A DNA stretch of 64,000 bases, from the NCBI GenBank assembly GCA_947499975.1, contig CANMQE010000004.1, positions 113,036 to 177,035 of the forward strand, in the 5' to 3' direction. The notes under the pieces are model-generated. The model saw only the letters and a program-made list of their open reading frames with translations, was not told the DNA's origin and did not search any database. This DNA comes from an uncultured Sphingomonadaceae bacterium (lineage in GTDB: Bacteria > Pseudomonadota > Alphaproteobacteria > Sphingomonadales > Sphingomonadaceae). Shown piece after piece: positions 36,120 to 46,467 of this stretch. Each line of letters opens with the position of its first letter. Positions within the stretch are counted from its first letter, which is position 1. Both the position numbers and the translations under genes were made by a program.

Positions 36120-37309
36120 CCCACTCTTCGCGTCACTTTGTGCTGGCAGCCGGCGGCACCGGCGGACACCTGACCCCCGCCTTTGCGCTTGCCAGCGAAC
36201 TGGACCGTCGCGGCCACCACGTGGCGCTGATTACGGACGAGCGCGGCAAGGCCATTCCCGGCAAGCCCGATTTCCTCACCGCACACGTTCTGCCCGCAGG
36301 CCGGTTCGGCAAGAACCCGCTGCGCTGGCCCGCTGCGATAAAGGCCGTGATGGAAGGCCGCAGCATGTCGCAGCGCCTGTACGAAACGGTGCAGCCTACT
36401 GCCGTGATCGGCTTTGGCGGCTATCCCGCCCTGCCTGCGCTGCTGGGCGCGCAGGCGATGGATATTCCCACGATCGTTCACGAACAGAACGCCGTGCTGG
36501 GCCGGGTGAACAGGTTGCTGGCAGGGCGCGTTGATGCGATCGCGCTATCCTATCCCGATGTCGACAGGTTGAAGACAAAGCACGAGGGCAAGACGCGTCT
36601 GGTGGGCAATCCCGTGCGTCCGCAGGTTCTGGCGCTGCGCGAACAGGAATTTCCCGCCTTCACCGAAGATGGCCTGTTCCGTGTGCTGGTGACGGGCGGA
36701 AGCCAGGGGGCGCGCGTGCTTTCCGAAGTGGTGCCCGATGGCCTTTCCATGCTGCCGCCCGCGCTGCGCAGCCGCCTGCAGGTAACCCAGCAATGCCGGC
36801 CCGAAGATCTGGACGCGGTGCGCGCGCGATATGCCAATCACGAGATACCGGCAGAACTTGGCACCTATTTCGAGGATATGAGCGCACGGCTGGCCGATGC
36901 GCACCTGTTCATCGGGCGGGCAGGGGCATCCACCATCGCCGAACTCACTGCCGTGGGCCGCCCCGCCATCCTCGTGCCGCTGCCCATTGCAACGGACGAT
37001 CACCAGGCCGCCAACACGCGCGAGATGACGAAGGCCGGGGGTGCGCGCGCCATCCGGCAGGCAGGCTTCACAGCCAAGGAACTGGCAAAGCAAATCGCCG
37101 CCATGGCGCAGCGGCCCGAAACACTCGCCAACGCTGCTCACGCTGCGTGGAATTGCGGGCGGCCCGATGCAGCGTCCGATCTTGCCGATCTGGTGGAGGG
37201 ATTTGGCGGGGCGGACATGATGGACGTTATCCGCGTGGGCGAAAACAACGCCCGCGGCGCCTCTCAGGAAACCGCCGTGAATGGCAGCTCACGGGGAATC
37301 TCGAAATGA
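36116..37309 (+). CDS. murG: UDP-GlcNAc:lipid I GlcNAc transferase MurG
   Basis: Peripheral GT28 enzyme on the inner face of the membrane that converts lipid I to lipid II. The first glycine loop [16 protein letters not shown] is at about 11-26, a second GGYPALPAL follows, and the C-terminal half has the nucleotide-sugar motif [19 protein letters not shown]. It has 397 residues, about 40 more than E. coli MurG because of a C-terminal tail after about residue 365 ([17 protein letters not shown]). It overlaps ftsW and murC by four bases each. Confidence 0.96.
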   Translation: MTHSSRHFVLAAGGTGGHLTPAFALASELDRRGHHVALITDERGKAIPGKPDFLTAHVLPAGRFGKNPLRWPAAIKAVMEGRSMSQRLYETVQPTAVIGFGGYPALPALLGAQAMDIPTIVHEQNAVLGRVNRLLAGRVDAIALSYPDVDRLKTKHEGKTRLVGNPVRPQVLALREQEFPAFTEDGLFRVLVTGGSQGARVLSEVVPDGLSMLPPALRSRLQVTQQCRPEDLDAVRARYANHEIPAELGTYFEDMSARLADAHLFIGRAGASTIAELTAVGRPAILVPLPIATDDHQAANTREMTKAGGARAIRQAGFTAKELAKQIAAMAQRPETLANAAHAAWNCGRPDAASDLADLVEGFGGADMMDVIRVGENNARGASQETAVNGSSRGISK

Positions 37310-38727
37310 AGGCCATCGGCACAGACATCGGCACCATTCATTTCGTGGGCATCGGCGGCATCGGCATGTCCGGCATTGCCGAGGTGATGGGCAATCTGGG
37401 TTATACGATCCAGGGATCGGACATCGCGGACAGCGCGCGGGTACAGGCCTTGCGCGACAGCGGCATCCCCGTTGCCATCGGCCACGACGCCGCCAATCTG
37501 GGCGATGCCGCCGTGGTGGTAACGTCCACGGCGGTGAAGCGCGACAATCCAGAAGTTGCAGCCGCGCTGGAGGCGCGCATCCCCGTGGTCCGCCGGGCAG
37601 AGATGCTGGCCGAACTGATGCGGCTGAAGCGCACCGTTGCCGTTGCCGGCACCCACGGCAAGACGACCACCACCAGCATGGTGGCGGCATTGTTGGATGC
37701 AGGCGGCGTCGATCCCACGGTAATCAACGGCGGCATCATCGAAAGCTATGGCTCCAACGCGCGGCTGGGCGACAGTGACTGGATGGTGGTGGAAGCCGAC
37801 GAGAGTGACGGCAGTTTCCTGCGCCTGGATGGCACCATCGCGGTGGTCACTAACATCGATCCAGAGCATCTCGATCATTACGGCAGTTTTGCCGCGGTGA
37901 AGGATGCCTTCGTCCAGTTCATCGAGAACGTGCCGTTCTACGGAGCGGCGGTGCTGTGCATCGATCATGCCGAGGTGCAGAACGTCATCGCAAAGGTGCG
38001 CGATCGCCGTGTCATCACCTACGGCTTCTCCCCCCACGCCGATCTTCGCGCCGAGAATGTCACACCCGATGGCGGCATGACCCGCTTTGATGCGGTGCAG
38101 ACAGGTCGTGACGGCACGGAAACGCGCATTGCCGGGATCGAACTTCCCATGCCGGGGCGCCATAACGTGCAGAATGCCTGCGCGGCGATTGCCGTGGCGC
38201 TGGAAATGGGTTGCACGCCCGATGCAATTCGCGACGGTTTCTCCCGCTTTGGTGGAGTGCGGCGCCGGTTCAGCCATGTCGGCACGATTGATCCCGATAT
38301 TCGGGTGATTGACGATTACGCCCATCATCCCGTTGAAATCCGCGCTGTATTGTCCGCCGCGCGCGACGCGGCGAGTGGGCGAGTGGTGGCGGTGGTGCAG
38401 CCGCACCGCTATACCCGCCTGCGCGATCTGCTGGCCGATTTCCAGGGCGCGTTCGGCGATGCGGACCTCGTTTACGCCGCGCCTGTCTATCCTGCTGGTG
38501 AAGAGCCTATCGACGGGGTGGATGAACATGCGCTGGTGGAAGGGCTGAAGGCGCGCGGCCATCGTCATGCGGTGGCGGTGAAGGGACCGGAGGATCTGGC
38601 GCAGCAACTGGCCGGCAGCCTGATGCCGGGTGATATACTGGTGTGCCTTGGCGCTGGCGATATCACGAAATGGGCCGCCCGGCTGGCCGCCGATGTTACC
38701 CAATTCCGCGCCACGGAGGGCGCATGA
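37306..38727 (+). CDS. murC: UDP-MurNAc-L-alanine ligase MurC
   Basis: Adds L-alanine to UDP-MurNAc, the first stem-peptide residue. From the ATG at 37306 it has 473 residues. The N-terminal [17 protein letters not shown], the P-loop [11 protein letters not shown] (about 113-123), [10 protein letters not shown] and the [10 protein letters not shown] block define the family. The frame stays open upstream to 36793 through murG, but the ATGA overlap with the murG stop and homology fix the start. It overlaps murB by four bases. Confidence 0.96.
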   Translation: MKAIGTDIGTIHFVGIGGIGMSGIAEVMGNLGYTIQGSDIADSARVQALRDSGIPVAIGHDAANLGDAAVVVTSTAVKRDNPEVAAALEARIPVVRRAEMLAELMRLKRTVAVAGTHGKTTTTSMVAALLDAGGVDPTVINGGIIESYGSNARLGDSDWMVVEADESDGSFLRLDGTIAVVTNIDPEHLDHYGSFAAVKDAFVQFIENVPFYGAAVLCIDHAEVQNVIAKVRDRRVITYGFSPHADLRAENVTPDGGMTRFDAVQTGRDGTETRIAGIELPMPGRHNVQNACAAIAVALEMGCTPDAIRDGFSRFGGVRRRFSHVGTIDPDIRVIDDYAHHPVEIRAVLSAARDAASGRVVAVVQPHRYTRLRDLLADFQGAFGDADLVYAAPVYPAGEEPIDGVDEHALVEGLKARGHRHAVAVKGPEDLAQQLAGSLMPGDILVCLGAGDITKWAARLAADVTQFRATEGA

Positions 38728-39689
38728 CCGAAATGATGCAACCGGGCGAACAGATGTATGGCGATGAGGCGCCGGGCGCGGACGAGGCACCGGGTGTGAG
38801 CGGCCCTGTGCCCCGCGACGTGCGAGGCAATCTCAAGGCCGAAGCCGAACTGGCGAAGCTGGTGTGGTTCAAGAGCGGCGGCGCGGCGGACTGGTTGTTC
38901 GAGCCAGCCGATCTGGACGATCTGGTCACTTTTCTTGGCAGGCTGGATCCCGCGACGCCGGTGATGGCGCTGGGTCTGGGCTCCAACCTCATCATCCGCG
39001 ATGGCGGCATTCCCGGCGTGGTGGTGCGACTGGGCAAGCCGTTCTCCACGGTGGAAGTAAAGCGTGATTGCGTGGTGGAATGCGGCGGCGGCGCGCCCGG
39101 CATCCTCGTAGCTTCGCAGGCGCGCGATGCAGCCATTGCCGGCATGGAATTCCTGCGTGGTATCCCTGGCACCGTTGGCGGCTTCGTTCGCATGAATGGC
39201 GGTGCCTACGGGCGCGAGGTGGCGGATATCCTGATCGATTGCGACGTGGTGCTGCCCGGCGGCAATCTCGTCACGCTGCCGGTGGCGGATCTCGATTACT
39301 CCTATCGCCACTCGCGCCTGCCCGACGGCGCCGTCGTCGTTGCAGCGCGCTTCAAGGGCACGCCGGGCGATCCCGAAGCCATTGGCGCAGAGATGGATCG
39401 TATTGCCGAGGAACGCGAGAATTCGCAGCCCCTGCGCACGAAGACTGGCGGCTCCACTTTCAAGAACCCCGAGGGGACCAGTGCGTGGAAACTGGTGGAC
39501 GAGGCGGGGTGCCGCGGCCTCATGGTGGGCGGCGCGCAGGTGAGTGAGAAGCACACCAATTTCCTCATCAACACCGGCGAAGCGACCAGCACCGACATCG
39601 AGGGGCTGGGGGAGGAAGTTCGCCGCCGCGTGGCAGAAAAGACGGGCGTGATGCTGGATTGGGAAATCAAGCGGGTGGGCCGTCCATGA
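38724..39689 (+). CDS. murB: UDP-N-acetylenolpyruvoylglucosamine reductase MurB
   Basis: FAD- and NADPH-dependent enzyme forming UDP-MurNAc. The 321 residues show the FAD-binding block [26 protein letters not shown], and the [10 protein letters not shown] loop with the catalytic Ser of type II MurB, followed by [20 protein letters not shown] split here by position near residue 265. The N-terminal 35 residues are an acidic extension ([16 protein letters not shown]) not found in most homologues; an internal start cannot be excluded, but the ATGA overlap with murC favours the full form. It overlaps ddl by four bases. Confidence 0.94.
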   Translation: MTEMMQPGEQMYGDEAPGADEAPGVSGPVPRDVRGNLKAEAELAKLVWFKSGGAADWLFEPADLDDLVTFLGRLDPATPVMALGLGSNLIIRDGGIPGVVVRLGKPFSTVEVKRDCVVECGGGAPGILVASQARDAAIAGMEFLRGIPGTVGGFVRMNGGAYGREVADILIDCDVVLPGGNLVTLPVADLDYSYRHSRLPDGAVVVAARFKGTPGDPEAIGAEMDRIAEERENSQPLRTKTGGSTFKNPEGTSAWKLVDEAGCRGLMVGGAQVSEKHTNFLINTGEATSTDIEGLGEEVRRRVAEKTGVMLDWEIKRVGRP

Positions 39690-40651
39690 CGCTGCTTGCA
39701 GATCTTCATATCCTCGTCCTGATGGGCGGCTGGGCGAACGAGCGCGACGTTTCGCTATCGTCTGGCAAGGGCGTGGCCGATGCGCTGGAAAGCAAGGGCC
39801 ACAAGGTTACCCGGCTGGATATGGACAGGGATGTGGCCGCGAAAATCCGTGAAGCCAGTCCCGATGTCGTGTTCAACGCGCTGCATGGCGCTCCCGGCGA
39901 AGATGGCACGGTCCAGGGCATGCTCGATCTGATGGGCATACCCTATACCCACGCCGGCCTCGCGACATCGGTGATCGCCATCGACAAGGAGCTGACGAAG
40001 CACGCGCTGGTGCCGCACGGCATTCCCATGCCCGGCGGCCGCGTCGTTACTTCGGAAGAGCTTTACGAAGGCGATCCCATCGCGCGGCCTTATGTGCTGA
40101 AACCGGTAAACGAGGGCTCGTCCGTGGGCGTGGCCATCGTTACCGAGGACAGCAATTGCGGCAACCCAATCGCCCGCGATGCCAAGGGGCCGTGGCAGGA
40201 TTTCGCCACGCTGCTGGCAGAGCCGTTCATCCGGGGCCGCGAACTAACCACCGCCGTGATCGATACGCCCACCGGCACCCGCGCGCTCGGCGTGACAGAG
40301 CTTGTCGTGGCCAGCGGGTTCTACGATTACGAGAACAAGTACACCGAGGGCAAGACAGAGCATATCTTCCCCGCGCAGCTGCCGCCCGAGATCGAGCGGC
40401 TTTGCCTCGAATATGCCATGCAGGCGCACAGGCGGCTGGGATGTCGCGGCGTTTCGCGTTCTGATTTTCGCTGGGATGACGAGCGCGGCGAAGGCGGCTT
40501 GTTCCTGCTGGAAACCAACACCCAGCCAGGCATGACGCCGCTCAGCCTGGTGCCCGAACAGGCACGCTATTGCGGCATCGAATACCCGCAATTGTGCGAA
40601 ATGGTGGTGGAAGACGCGCTGCGACGAGCAGGAAAGCTTGCCGATGGCTAG
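39686..40651 (+). CDS. ddl: D-alanine-D-alanine ligase
   Basis: ATP-grasp enzyme making the D-Ala-D-Ala used by MurF. The 321 residues show LMGGWANERDVSLSSG (N-domain), LHGAPGEDGTVQG, the ATP-grasp block YVLKPVNEGSSVGV, and the metal/active-site end GVSRSDFRWD with NTQPGMTPLSLVPEQA. The start ATG overlaps the murB stop by four bases and the stop lies inside the ftsQ start region (ATGGCTAG, 8-base overlap). Placement between murB and ftsQ is the usual proteobacterial order. Confidence 0.96.
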   Translation: MTLLADLHILVLMGGWANERDVSLSSGKGVADALESKGHKVTRLDMDRDVAAKIREASPDVVFNALHGAPGEDGTVQGMLDLMGIPYTHAGLATSVIAIDKELTKHALVPHGIPMPGGRVVTSEELYEGDPIARPYVLKPVNEGSSVGVAIVTEDSNCGNPIARDAKGPWQDFATLLAEPFIRGRELTTAVIDTPTGTRALGVTELVVASGFYDYENKYTEGKTEHIFPAQLPPEIERLCLEYAMQAHRRLGCRGVSRSDFRWDDERGEGGLFLLETNTQPGMTPLSLVPEQARYCGIEYPQLCEMVVEDALRRAGKLADG

Positions 40652-41570
40652 GACCAATTCCCGCAAGACGCAGGGCGTACGACGCCAGGCCCGCGCACAG
40701 GGCAACAGCCGCGCTGTGCGTTCCGCGCGTCAGCGAGGCCAGTCGATCATCGGCCGTATGCTGGGCATGCTGCCCTTCACGGAAGAGCAGCTGCAGAAGA
40801 CGTTTACCGTGCTGATCCTCGGCGCGGCGCTGGTGGGCATCGCGTGGATCGCGCAGATTTCGGGCGCAACGGCCGTGGCATCCGATCGCTTCGCCCATGT
40901 CGCCAGCAATGCCGGTTTCAAGCTGGGCCGCGTGGAAGTGCGCGGAACCCAGCGGATGAATTCCATGCTGGTGCACGAACGCGCCTTCGGCCAGCGAGAC
41001 CTGGCGATGACACGGGTGGATATGCACGGCCTTCGCGACGAGTTGCTGGAATTGCCCTGGGTTCAGGACGCCCGCGTCTCTCGCCAGTTGCCCGATCTGC
41101 TGGTGGTGAACATCGTGGAACGGCAGCCCCACGCGGTGCTGCGGCGGGCAGACCGGCTGATGCTGATCGATACCACCGGCGTTGAGCTGGAGCCCATATC
41201 CCGCAGCGATGCGGCAGAATACATGCTGATCGAAGGGCCGGGCGCGCAGGGCCAGGTCGAGGCACTGGAAACGCTGCTGGATGCGGCCCCCGCCTTGAAA
41301 AGCAAGGTCGCGGCGGCAGAATGGGTGGGCAATCGCCGCTGGAACCTTACCTTTGATACGGACCAGCGCCTTGCCCTGCCGCAGGGCGACGATCGCTCTG
41401 CCGCGGCGTTGATCAGCTTTGCGCAGGCAGACGGCGTTCATCGCCTGATCGGCGGCGAGGTTGCCAGTTTCGACATGCGCAATCCGCCGCGCATGTACAT
41501 GCATGTGCCGGGCCGGTCGGAACGGCAGGAACTTTCGCTTCAGGCGCAGGAACAGGGGGACAATACCTGA
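40644..41570 (+). CDS. ftsQ: Cell division protein FtsQ
   Basis: Bitopic divisome assembly protein linking FtsL/FtsB to the early ring. From the ATG at 40644 (SD AGGAAA about eight bases upstream, inside ddl) it has 308 residues: a basic cytoplasmic tail with repeated Arg (1-50), one membrane helix (about 58-78), a POTRA domain beginning at FKLGRVEVRGTQRMNS, and the FtsQ/DivIB C-terminal domain ending near RMYMHVPGR. A TTG six bases upstream is possible but less likely. The stop overlaps the ftsA ATG by one base. Confidence 0.94.
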   Translation: MARTNSRKTQGVRRQARAQGNSRAVRSARQRGQSIIGRMLGMLPFTEEQLQKTFTVLILGAALVGIAWIAQISGATAVASDRFAHVASNAGFKLGRVEVRGTQRMNSMLVHERAFGQRDLAMTRVDMHGLRDELLELPWVQDARVSRQLPDLLVVNIVERQPHAVLRRADRLMLIDTTGVELEPISRSDAAEYMLIEGPGAQGQVEALETLLDAAPALKSKVAAAEWVGNRRWNLTFDTDQRLALPQGDDRSAAALISFAQADGVHRLIGGEVASFDMRNPPRMYMHVPGRSERQELSLQAQEQGDNT

Positions 41571-42865
41571 TGTCTGGTAACCAGAGGATTGCCCGCGTCT
41601 TCGGCGCGGTGAATGTCGGCTCTTTCAGCATTTCGGCCATGATCGCCGCGCTCACCGAAGACGGCGAGATGCAGGTTCTGGGCAGCGGCCATCGCGCCAG
41701 CCAGGGTATCAAGCGCGGCTATGTGGTGGATATGGCCGCCGCGACCTATGCCGTGCGCGATGCGCTGGAACGTGCCGAGAAGCTGGCTGGCACCAGCGTC
41801 GACAGCGTGTGGATCGGTTGTTCCGGCGCAGGTCTTGCCAGCGAGATCCGTCCGGTGGAAATCGGCATCGGCGGCCGCCGTGTCGAGGAAGAGGATATCG
41901 AGGCGCTACTGATGTCAGCGCGTGCCAGCCTCGGCCCTGATGGCCGCACCGTGCTGCATGCGCAGCCTGCCTGCTACTTCCTCGACGGCGCGCACGGCGT
42001 GGCCAATCCGAAGGGCCTGCATGCAGACCGGCTGGGCGTGGATATACACGTCATGCTGGCCGATGGCGCACCTGTAAGAAACGTTACCGAGGCGGTGCAG
42101 AACGCCCACCTTGACGTGGAAGGGCTGGTCGCTTCCCCGCTCGCCACCGGTTTCGCCTGCCTCACCGCCGAGGAACGCGATCTCGGCGTGGCCATGGTGG
42201 AACTGGGCGGCGAGGTTACCAATGTTTCGGTCTACGCCGGCGGAATGCTGGTGGGGCTGGCCGCGATCCCGCGCGGCAGCGCCGATATTACCGACGCGAT
42301 CGCGTCGGCGTTCTCTATCCGCCGTTTCCAGGCAGAGCGGCTGAAGTGCGTCTGCGGTTCGGCCATTGCCAGCCCGGCCGATCACCGCGAAATGATCCCT
42401 GTTGCCTCCCCATCGGAAGAAGGCGCGCGTCCTGTCGCACGGGGCGGCGATGGCACGGGACAGGTTCCGCGCGCAGAACTGATCGGCGTGATCACCGGCG
42501 AACTGGACATGCTGATGAGCGAAGTGGCCTCGGCGCTCGATTCCATGGGCTTTACCGGCGGTGCACCCGGTTCCAGCGCGCGGCAGGTGGTAATCACCGG
42601 CGGCGGGGCGGAGATGGCGGGCCTGGCAGACCATGCGCAGGGCGTGCTGGGCGTGCCTGTTCGCATCGGCAAGCCGGTGGCGCTGAAAGGCCTGCCCGAG
42701 GCGCACAGTTCGCCTGCATTCGCGACGCTGGCGGGGCTGGTGCTCTACGCGGCGGAAGATCCTGTCGATATCCGCGCGATAGGCTCCCGTTTTACCACCA
42801 CCGGCAGTTACGGGCCCTTGACCAGCCTGATGCGCGCGTGGACTGCGATGCGAGAGTATTTTTGA
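41570..42865 (+). CDS. ftsA: Cell division protein FtsA
   Basis: Actin-like ATPase that tethers FtsZ to the membrane. The 431 residues show the phosphate-1-like start VFGAVNVGSFSISAMIA, the SHS2 (1C) domain around SVWIGCSGAGLAS to GRRVEEEDIEALL, and the later ITGGGAEMAGLADHAQ phosphate-2 motif. The C-terminal end (LTSLMRAWTAMREYF) is an amphipathic membrane-targeting helix as expected. The start overlaps the ftsQ stop (TGATG). It is followed by the first sizeable gap in the cluster, before ftsZ. Confidence 0.95.
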   Translation: MSGNQRIARVFGAVNVGSFSISAMIAALTEDGEMQVLGSGHRASQGIKRGYVVDMAAATYAVRDALERAEKLAGTSVDSVWIGCSGAGLASEIRPVEIGIGGRRVEEEDIEALLMSARASLGPDGRTVLHAQPACYFLDGAHGVANPKGLHADRLGVDIHVMLADGAPVRNVTEAVQNAHLDVEGLVASPLATGFACLTAEERDLGVAMVELGGEVTNVSVYAGGMLVGLAAIPRGSADITDAIASAFSIRRFQAERLKCVCGSAIASPADHREMIPVASPSEEGARPVARGGDGTGQVPRAELIGVITGELDMLMSEVASALDSMGFTGGAPGSSARQVVITGGGAEMAGLADHAQGVLGVPVRIGKPVALKGLPEAHSSPAFATLAGLVLYAAEDPVDIRAIGSRFTTTGSYGPLTSLMRAWTAMREYF

Positions 42866-42971
42866 AGTATTGCAATCTGTGGATAGCGCACGCGGTGGCA
42901 TCCTTTAGATTTAACCTTTATGGCAAGAACACGAACGGCAGATTTCCAAGGCCTGCCGAGGAGACTTTAAG

Positions 42972-44675
42972 ATGAGCATCAATATTGGCCCGCCGTCCGT
43001 GGATGAGCTGCGTCCGCGTATTACCGTGATCGGCGTGGGTGGTGCAGGCGGCAATGCCATCGCCAACATGATCGAAGCCGAAATCGAGGGTGTGGACTTC
43101 ATTGTTTCCAACACCGATGCGCAGGCGCTGAACAGTTCCTCTGCCGAGCATCGTATCCAGCTCGGCCCGGAAATTACCCAGGGCCTTGGCGCAGGCTCGC
43201 GCCCCGAAGTGGGGCGCGCCGCAGCTGAAGAGACGGTGGAAGAGATCGAACGCGCGCTGGAAGGCGTGAACATGGTGTTCATCGCTGCCGGCATGGGCGG
43301 CGGCACCGGCACCGGCGCTGCCCCGGTCATTGCGCAGATCGCGCGCGACAAGGGCATCCTTACCGTGGGCGTGGTGACAAAGCCGTTCCTGTTCGAAGGC
43401 ACACGCCGGATGCGCGCTGCGGAAAGCGGCATCGAGGAACTGCAGAAGCACGTCGATACGCTGATCGTCATTCCCAACCAGAACCTGTTCCTGGTGGCAA
43501 AGGCCGAGACCACCTTCAAGGAAGCCTTCATGCTGGCAGACGAAGTGCTGCAGCAGGGCGTTCGCTCCATCACCGATCTCATGGTGATGCCGGGCCTCAT
43601 CAACCTCGACTTTGCCGACGTGCGCTCCGTAATGGGCGAAATGGGCAAGGCGATGATGGGCACGGGTGAGGGCGAGGGTGACAACCGCGCGCTGGAAGCT
43701 GCCGAACACGCCATCGCCAACCCGCTGCTGGACGGTGTTTCCATGCAAGGTGCAAAGGGTGTGATCATCTCCATCATCGGTGGCGAGGACATGAAGCTGC
43801 TGGAAGTGGACGAGGCTGCAAACCACATCCGCGAACTGGTGGACCCCGAAGCGAACATCATCTGGGGCAGCGCCTTCAATCCCGATCTCGACGGCAAGAT
43901 CCGCGTTTCGGTGGTGGCAACCGGTATAGAGCAGAGCGGCTCCGTGTCGCAGGATCGCTCCCGCCCGCTCGATCTTTCTGCCGCGCGCGGTCCGCGTAAG
44001 CCGGGCCTGGCGATTCCCGCCACTCCGGCCAGTGACGAGAACGCCGATGACGATGCATTTGCATCCGATGACGACACGCTCGATCTCGACACCGTGGACG
44101 AGGCACCTGCTGAGAATCAGCGTGCCAGCGAAGATACAACTGCTTCCTCCGATGCGTTCGGTGAGACGCCGAACGAGCATCTTGCCACGCCTGCGGACGA
44201 TACCGGCTTCGGGCTGGATGACGGCGATGGTTTCGCAGACTCCGACGAGGATAATTCCGCGAAAGCCGGTGGCGGCCAGGACGATGGCGATGCCTTCGAT
44301 CTGACGGAAGAAGTCCGCTCTGCCGATAACGCGGGTTCGGACGAAGATGGCGACAGCGACGAAGAGCAGGACGAACTGCTCCTTGACGCCAGCCGGCTTG
44401 CCGATGCTGACGAACCTGTTTCCGACCAAGGCGGGCGCCGTGCGCGGATGCTGGGCGGGGGCGATCCTGCCGGGTCGGAGGATGGTGCCGACAAGGCGCC
44501 GCGTTCCAGCGGCGGCGGCGCGCCTCCTTCGGGCACCACGCTGTTCGAACGCATGGCCAATCTTTCGCGCCAGGCACCGGAATCGTCGGACGACGATGAG
44601 GACGACGACGATGACGACGATACTGGCAGCGCCATGCGGATCCCGCGCTTCCTCGGACGTCAGAACAACCAGTAG
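42972..44675 (+). CDS. ftsZ: Cell division GTPase FtsZ with long acidic C-terminal linker
   Basis: Tubulin homologue forming the Z ring. The GTPase core (about 12-320) has [10 protein letters not shown] and the tubulin signature GGGTGTG (about 109-115), plus the T7 loop [11 protein letters not shown]. From about residue 320 to 550 there is a roughly 230-residue linker rich in Asp, Glu, Ala, Ser and Gly, ending in a run [11 protein letters not shown], followed by the conserved tail peptide [11 protein letters not shown] that binds FtsA. Total length is 567, against 383 in E. coli. SD GAGGAG is eight bases upstream. The 106-base gap before it (42866-42971) probably holds its own promoter; I see only a TTAACC half-site at 42911, not a full CtrA box. 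Confidence 0.97.
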   Translation: MSINIGPPSVDELRPRITVIGVGGAGGNAIANMIEAEIEGVDFIVSNTDAQALNSSSAEHRIQLGPEITQGLGAGSRPEVGRAAAEETVEEIERALEGVNMVFIAAGMGGGTGTGAAPVIAQIARDKGILTVGVVTKPFLFEGTRRMRAAESGIEELQKHVDTLIVIPNQNLFLVAKAETTFKEAFMLADEVLQQGVRSITDLMVMPGLINLDFADVRSVMGEMGKAMMGTGEGEGDNRALEAAEHAIANPLLDGVSMQGAKGVIISIIGGEDMKLLEVDEAANHIRELVDPEANIIWGSAFNPDLDGKIRVSVVATGIEQSGSVSQDRSRPLDLSAARGPRKPGLAIPATPASDENADDDAFASDDDTLDLDTVDEAPAENQRASEDTTASSDAFGETPNEHLATPADDTGFGLDDGDGFADSDEDNSAKAGGGQDDGDAFDLTEEVRSADNAGSDEDGDSDEEQDELLLDASRLADADEPVSDQGGRRARMLGGGDPAGSEDGADKAPRSSGGGAPPSGTTLFERMANLSRQAPESSDDDEDDDDDDDTGSAMRIPRFLGRQNNQ

Positions 44676-44740
44676 GACGAGCCGGAAATCGGGCGAAGCG
44701 TTCTCGCCACATTCAGCGAGAACTGTATAAAGCGGTACGA

Positions 44741-46309
44741 ATGATGAATTCGTTTTCTCGCCTATTCGCTTCGCTCCTTTCCGGTTGCGCCCTGCTGGGC
44801 GCGCCATCGTTTGCTGCCACCCTGCACGCGCAGGAAGTGGTGCAGGCCCTGCCTGATCCCGCGAACGAGCAATTGACCGACGCGCTGCGGCGCCTGTCCC
44901 GCAATCCTGAAAGTGTGCCCGCACTTGTTTCTGCTGGCAGGGCCTCGCTCGATTTGGGTGACATGGCCGCCGCGCTCGGCTTCTTCGCCCGCGCGCAGGA
45001 CATCGCGCCCGAAGATGGCCGCGTGTTGACGGGACTTGCGTTGATAGCCGTGCGCAGGGGCGAGGCGGTCACCGCGCTGCAGCTGTTCGATAATGCTGAA
45101 GCGGCTGGCGTCCAGATGATGCCCTATGCGGCAGATCGCGGTCTCGCCTACGATCTCGTGGGCCGCAACGACACCGCGCAAAGATACTACCGGCGTGCCC
45201 TGGCACGGGAGGACAGCACTGAGATCCGGCGCCGCCTCGCGCTCAGTTATGCGATTTCCGGTGAGGCGGAGGAATCGGAAAACACGCTGCTTCCCTTGCT
45301 CCAGCGGCAGGATCGCTCCGCCTTTCGAGCACGTGCCTTTGCCCTGGCGATTGCCGGGCGCGACGAGGAAGCCGTTGCCATTGCCGAAACTATGCTCCCG
45401 CAGCGCCTGTCGCGCAGGCTGGAGCCGTATCTTCGCTACATGCCGCGGCTGACCCCCGCGCAGCAGGCTGCAGCAGCCAACCTCGGCCAGTTCCCGTCCA
45501 TGCGGGATATTGGCGAGGACAGCGCGCAGATCGCAAGCTATTCGCAGGCCAACGATCCTTCGCCATCTTCTACAGCGTCCGCCACGCGGCCCGCACCTGC
45601 GGCAGACCGGCTGGAGCCGCAGGGCGCGCCGCTTGGCCCCGCAAGCTCTCAGCCAACCGCCCAGGCACCGGCGCAGGTCGCAAGGTCCGGCGAGCTGCCG
45701 GCAATAGGTGAAGCGCCCGGTGGGCCCACGGCAGCCGCCACGCCGCCACGATCGGTTGCCAGCCAGCCTGCCGCGCAAGTGGCAGAAGTTGTCACTTCGC
45801 GTGCGCCTGCCGCAGAGCCACAGCAGCCAACGCGCTCCGTAGCGCGGGTGCAACCAATCCCGCAGCCAAGTGCTGAAGCGCCGAGCGCCAGTCAGCGTGA
45901 GGCGATGGCCCTTGCTGATGCCTTTGCCGATTTCACGCTTCAGGGCAGCCAGGCCCCGACCAATGCGGACGCGGTGGATATCACCTCCATCGATCCGCCG
46001 CGCGAAAGGCCGCAGCCCGCAGAGCCTGCGCCGCCGCAATATCCTTCCCGTCACTGGGTGCAGGTGGCGACCGGACAGGATGTGTCGGCTTTCCGTTTCG
46101 ACTGGCGCAGGATCGTGCGCAATGCAGGGTCACTGCTGGATGATGCCGATGCCTTCACCGCCGATTGGGGGCAGACCAATCGCCTGCTCACCGGCCCGTT
46201 CGATTCTGCAAGAGAGGCGCAGGCATTCGTCAGCGCACTGGCGGGAGAGGGCGTCGACAGCTTCCGCTTCACCAGCGAAGAAGGCGAGGAAATTCAGCCG
46301 CTTGACTAG
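44741..46309 (+). CDS. Exported TPR and SPOR-domain protein
   Basis: A 522-residue secreted protein with a Sec signal peptide (about 1-30, ending near LHAQE). Residues about 45-250 contain tetratricopeptide-type helices (for example ASLDLGDMAAALGFFARAQ and ALQLFDNAEAAG). A Pro/Ala/Gln-rich linker spans about 265-425, and a SPOR domain (about 433-515, starting HWVQVATGQDVSAFRFDW) ends the protein. SPOR domains bind denuded glycan strands at the septum, so location directly after ftsZ fits a division-site role. In many alphaproteobacteria lpxC follows ftsZ; here this gene does. An ATG three bases downstream is an equally possible start. Confidence 0.88.
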   Translation: MMNSFSRLFASLLSGCALLGAPSFAATLHAQEVVQALPDPANEQLTDALRRLSRNPESVPALVSAGRASLDLGDMAAALGFFARAQDIAPEDGRVLTGLALIAVRRGEAVTALQLFDNAEAAGVQMMPYAADRGLAYDLVGRNDTAQRYYRRALAREDSTEIRRRLALSYAISGEAEESENTLLPLLQRQDRSAFRARAFALAIAGRDEEAVAIAETMLPQRLSRRLEPYLRYMPRLTPAQQAAAANLGQFPSMRDIGEDSAQIASYSQANDPSPSSTASATRPAPAADRLEPQGAPLGPASSQPTAQAPAQVARSGELPAIGEAPGGPTAAATPPRSVASQPAAQVAEVVTSRAPAAEPQQPTRSVARVQPIPQPSAEAPSASQREAMALADAFADFTLQGSQAPTNADAVDITSIDPPRERPQPAEPAPPQYPSRHWVQVATGQDVSAFRFDWRRIVRNAGSLLDDADAFTADWGQTNRLLTGPFDSAREAQAFVSALAGEGVDSFRFTSEEGEEIQPLD

Positions 46310-46322
46310 GTTTTGCGCCGGG

Positions 46323-46365
46323 TTGTGCCCAAGTTTTCCCACGCCTTGTTCACATCTTGCCCACA
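46323..46365 (+). promoter_or_regulatory. Cluster of DnaA-box-like 9-mers upstream of the YbjN gene
   Basis: TTGTTCACA (46346-46354) and TTGCCCACA (46357-46365) repeat with an 11-base period, preceded by TTTTCCCAC (46334-46342) and TTGTGCCCA (46323-46331). The DnaA consensus is TTATCCACA; the best of these has two differences. They lie in the 158-base gap between the SPOR and YbjN genes. This may be chance or a DnaA-responsive promoter; there is no AT-rich unwinding region beside it, so I do not call an origin. Confidence 0.25.
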
Positions 46366-46467
46366 AGCCAGACCGGTTTTGCCCGACGATTTGAGGCGGT
46401 GCGATTGCGTCTGCCATGGTTGCCACTGCATTAAGTGTGTCATGACGAACAAGCAGACCCCCACGAG

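Noticed and set aside
36793..37305. In-frame N-terminal extension of murC through murG
   Set aside because: MurC homology begins at 37306, where the ATGA overlap with the murG stop marks the start; the upstream part is murG in another frame.
42905..42920. CtrA-type site upstream of ftsZ
   Set aside because: Only one TTAACC half-site is present; the second TTAA at the required spacing is missing.
46323..46365. Replication origin
   Set aside because: DnaA-like 9-mers are few and imperfect, with no AT-rich unwinding region and no origin-linked genes beside them.
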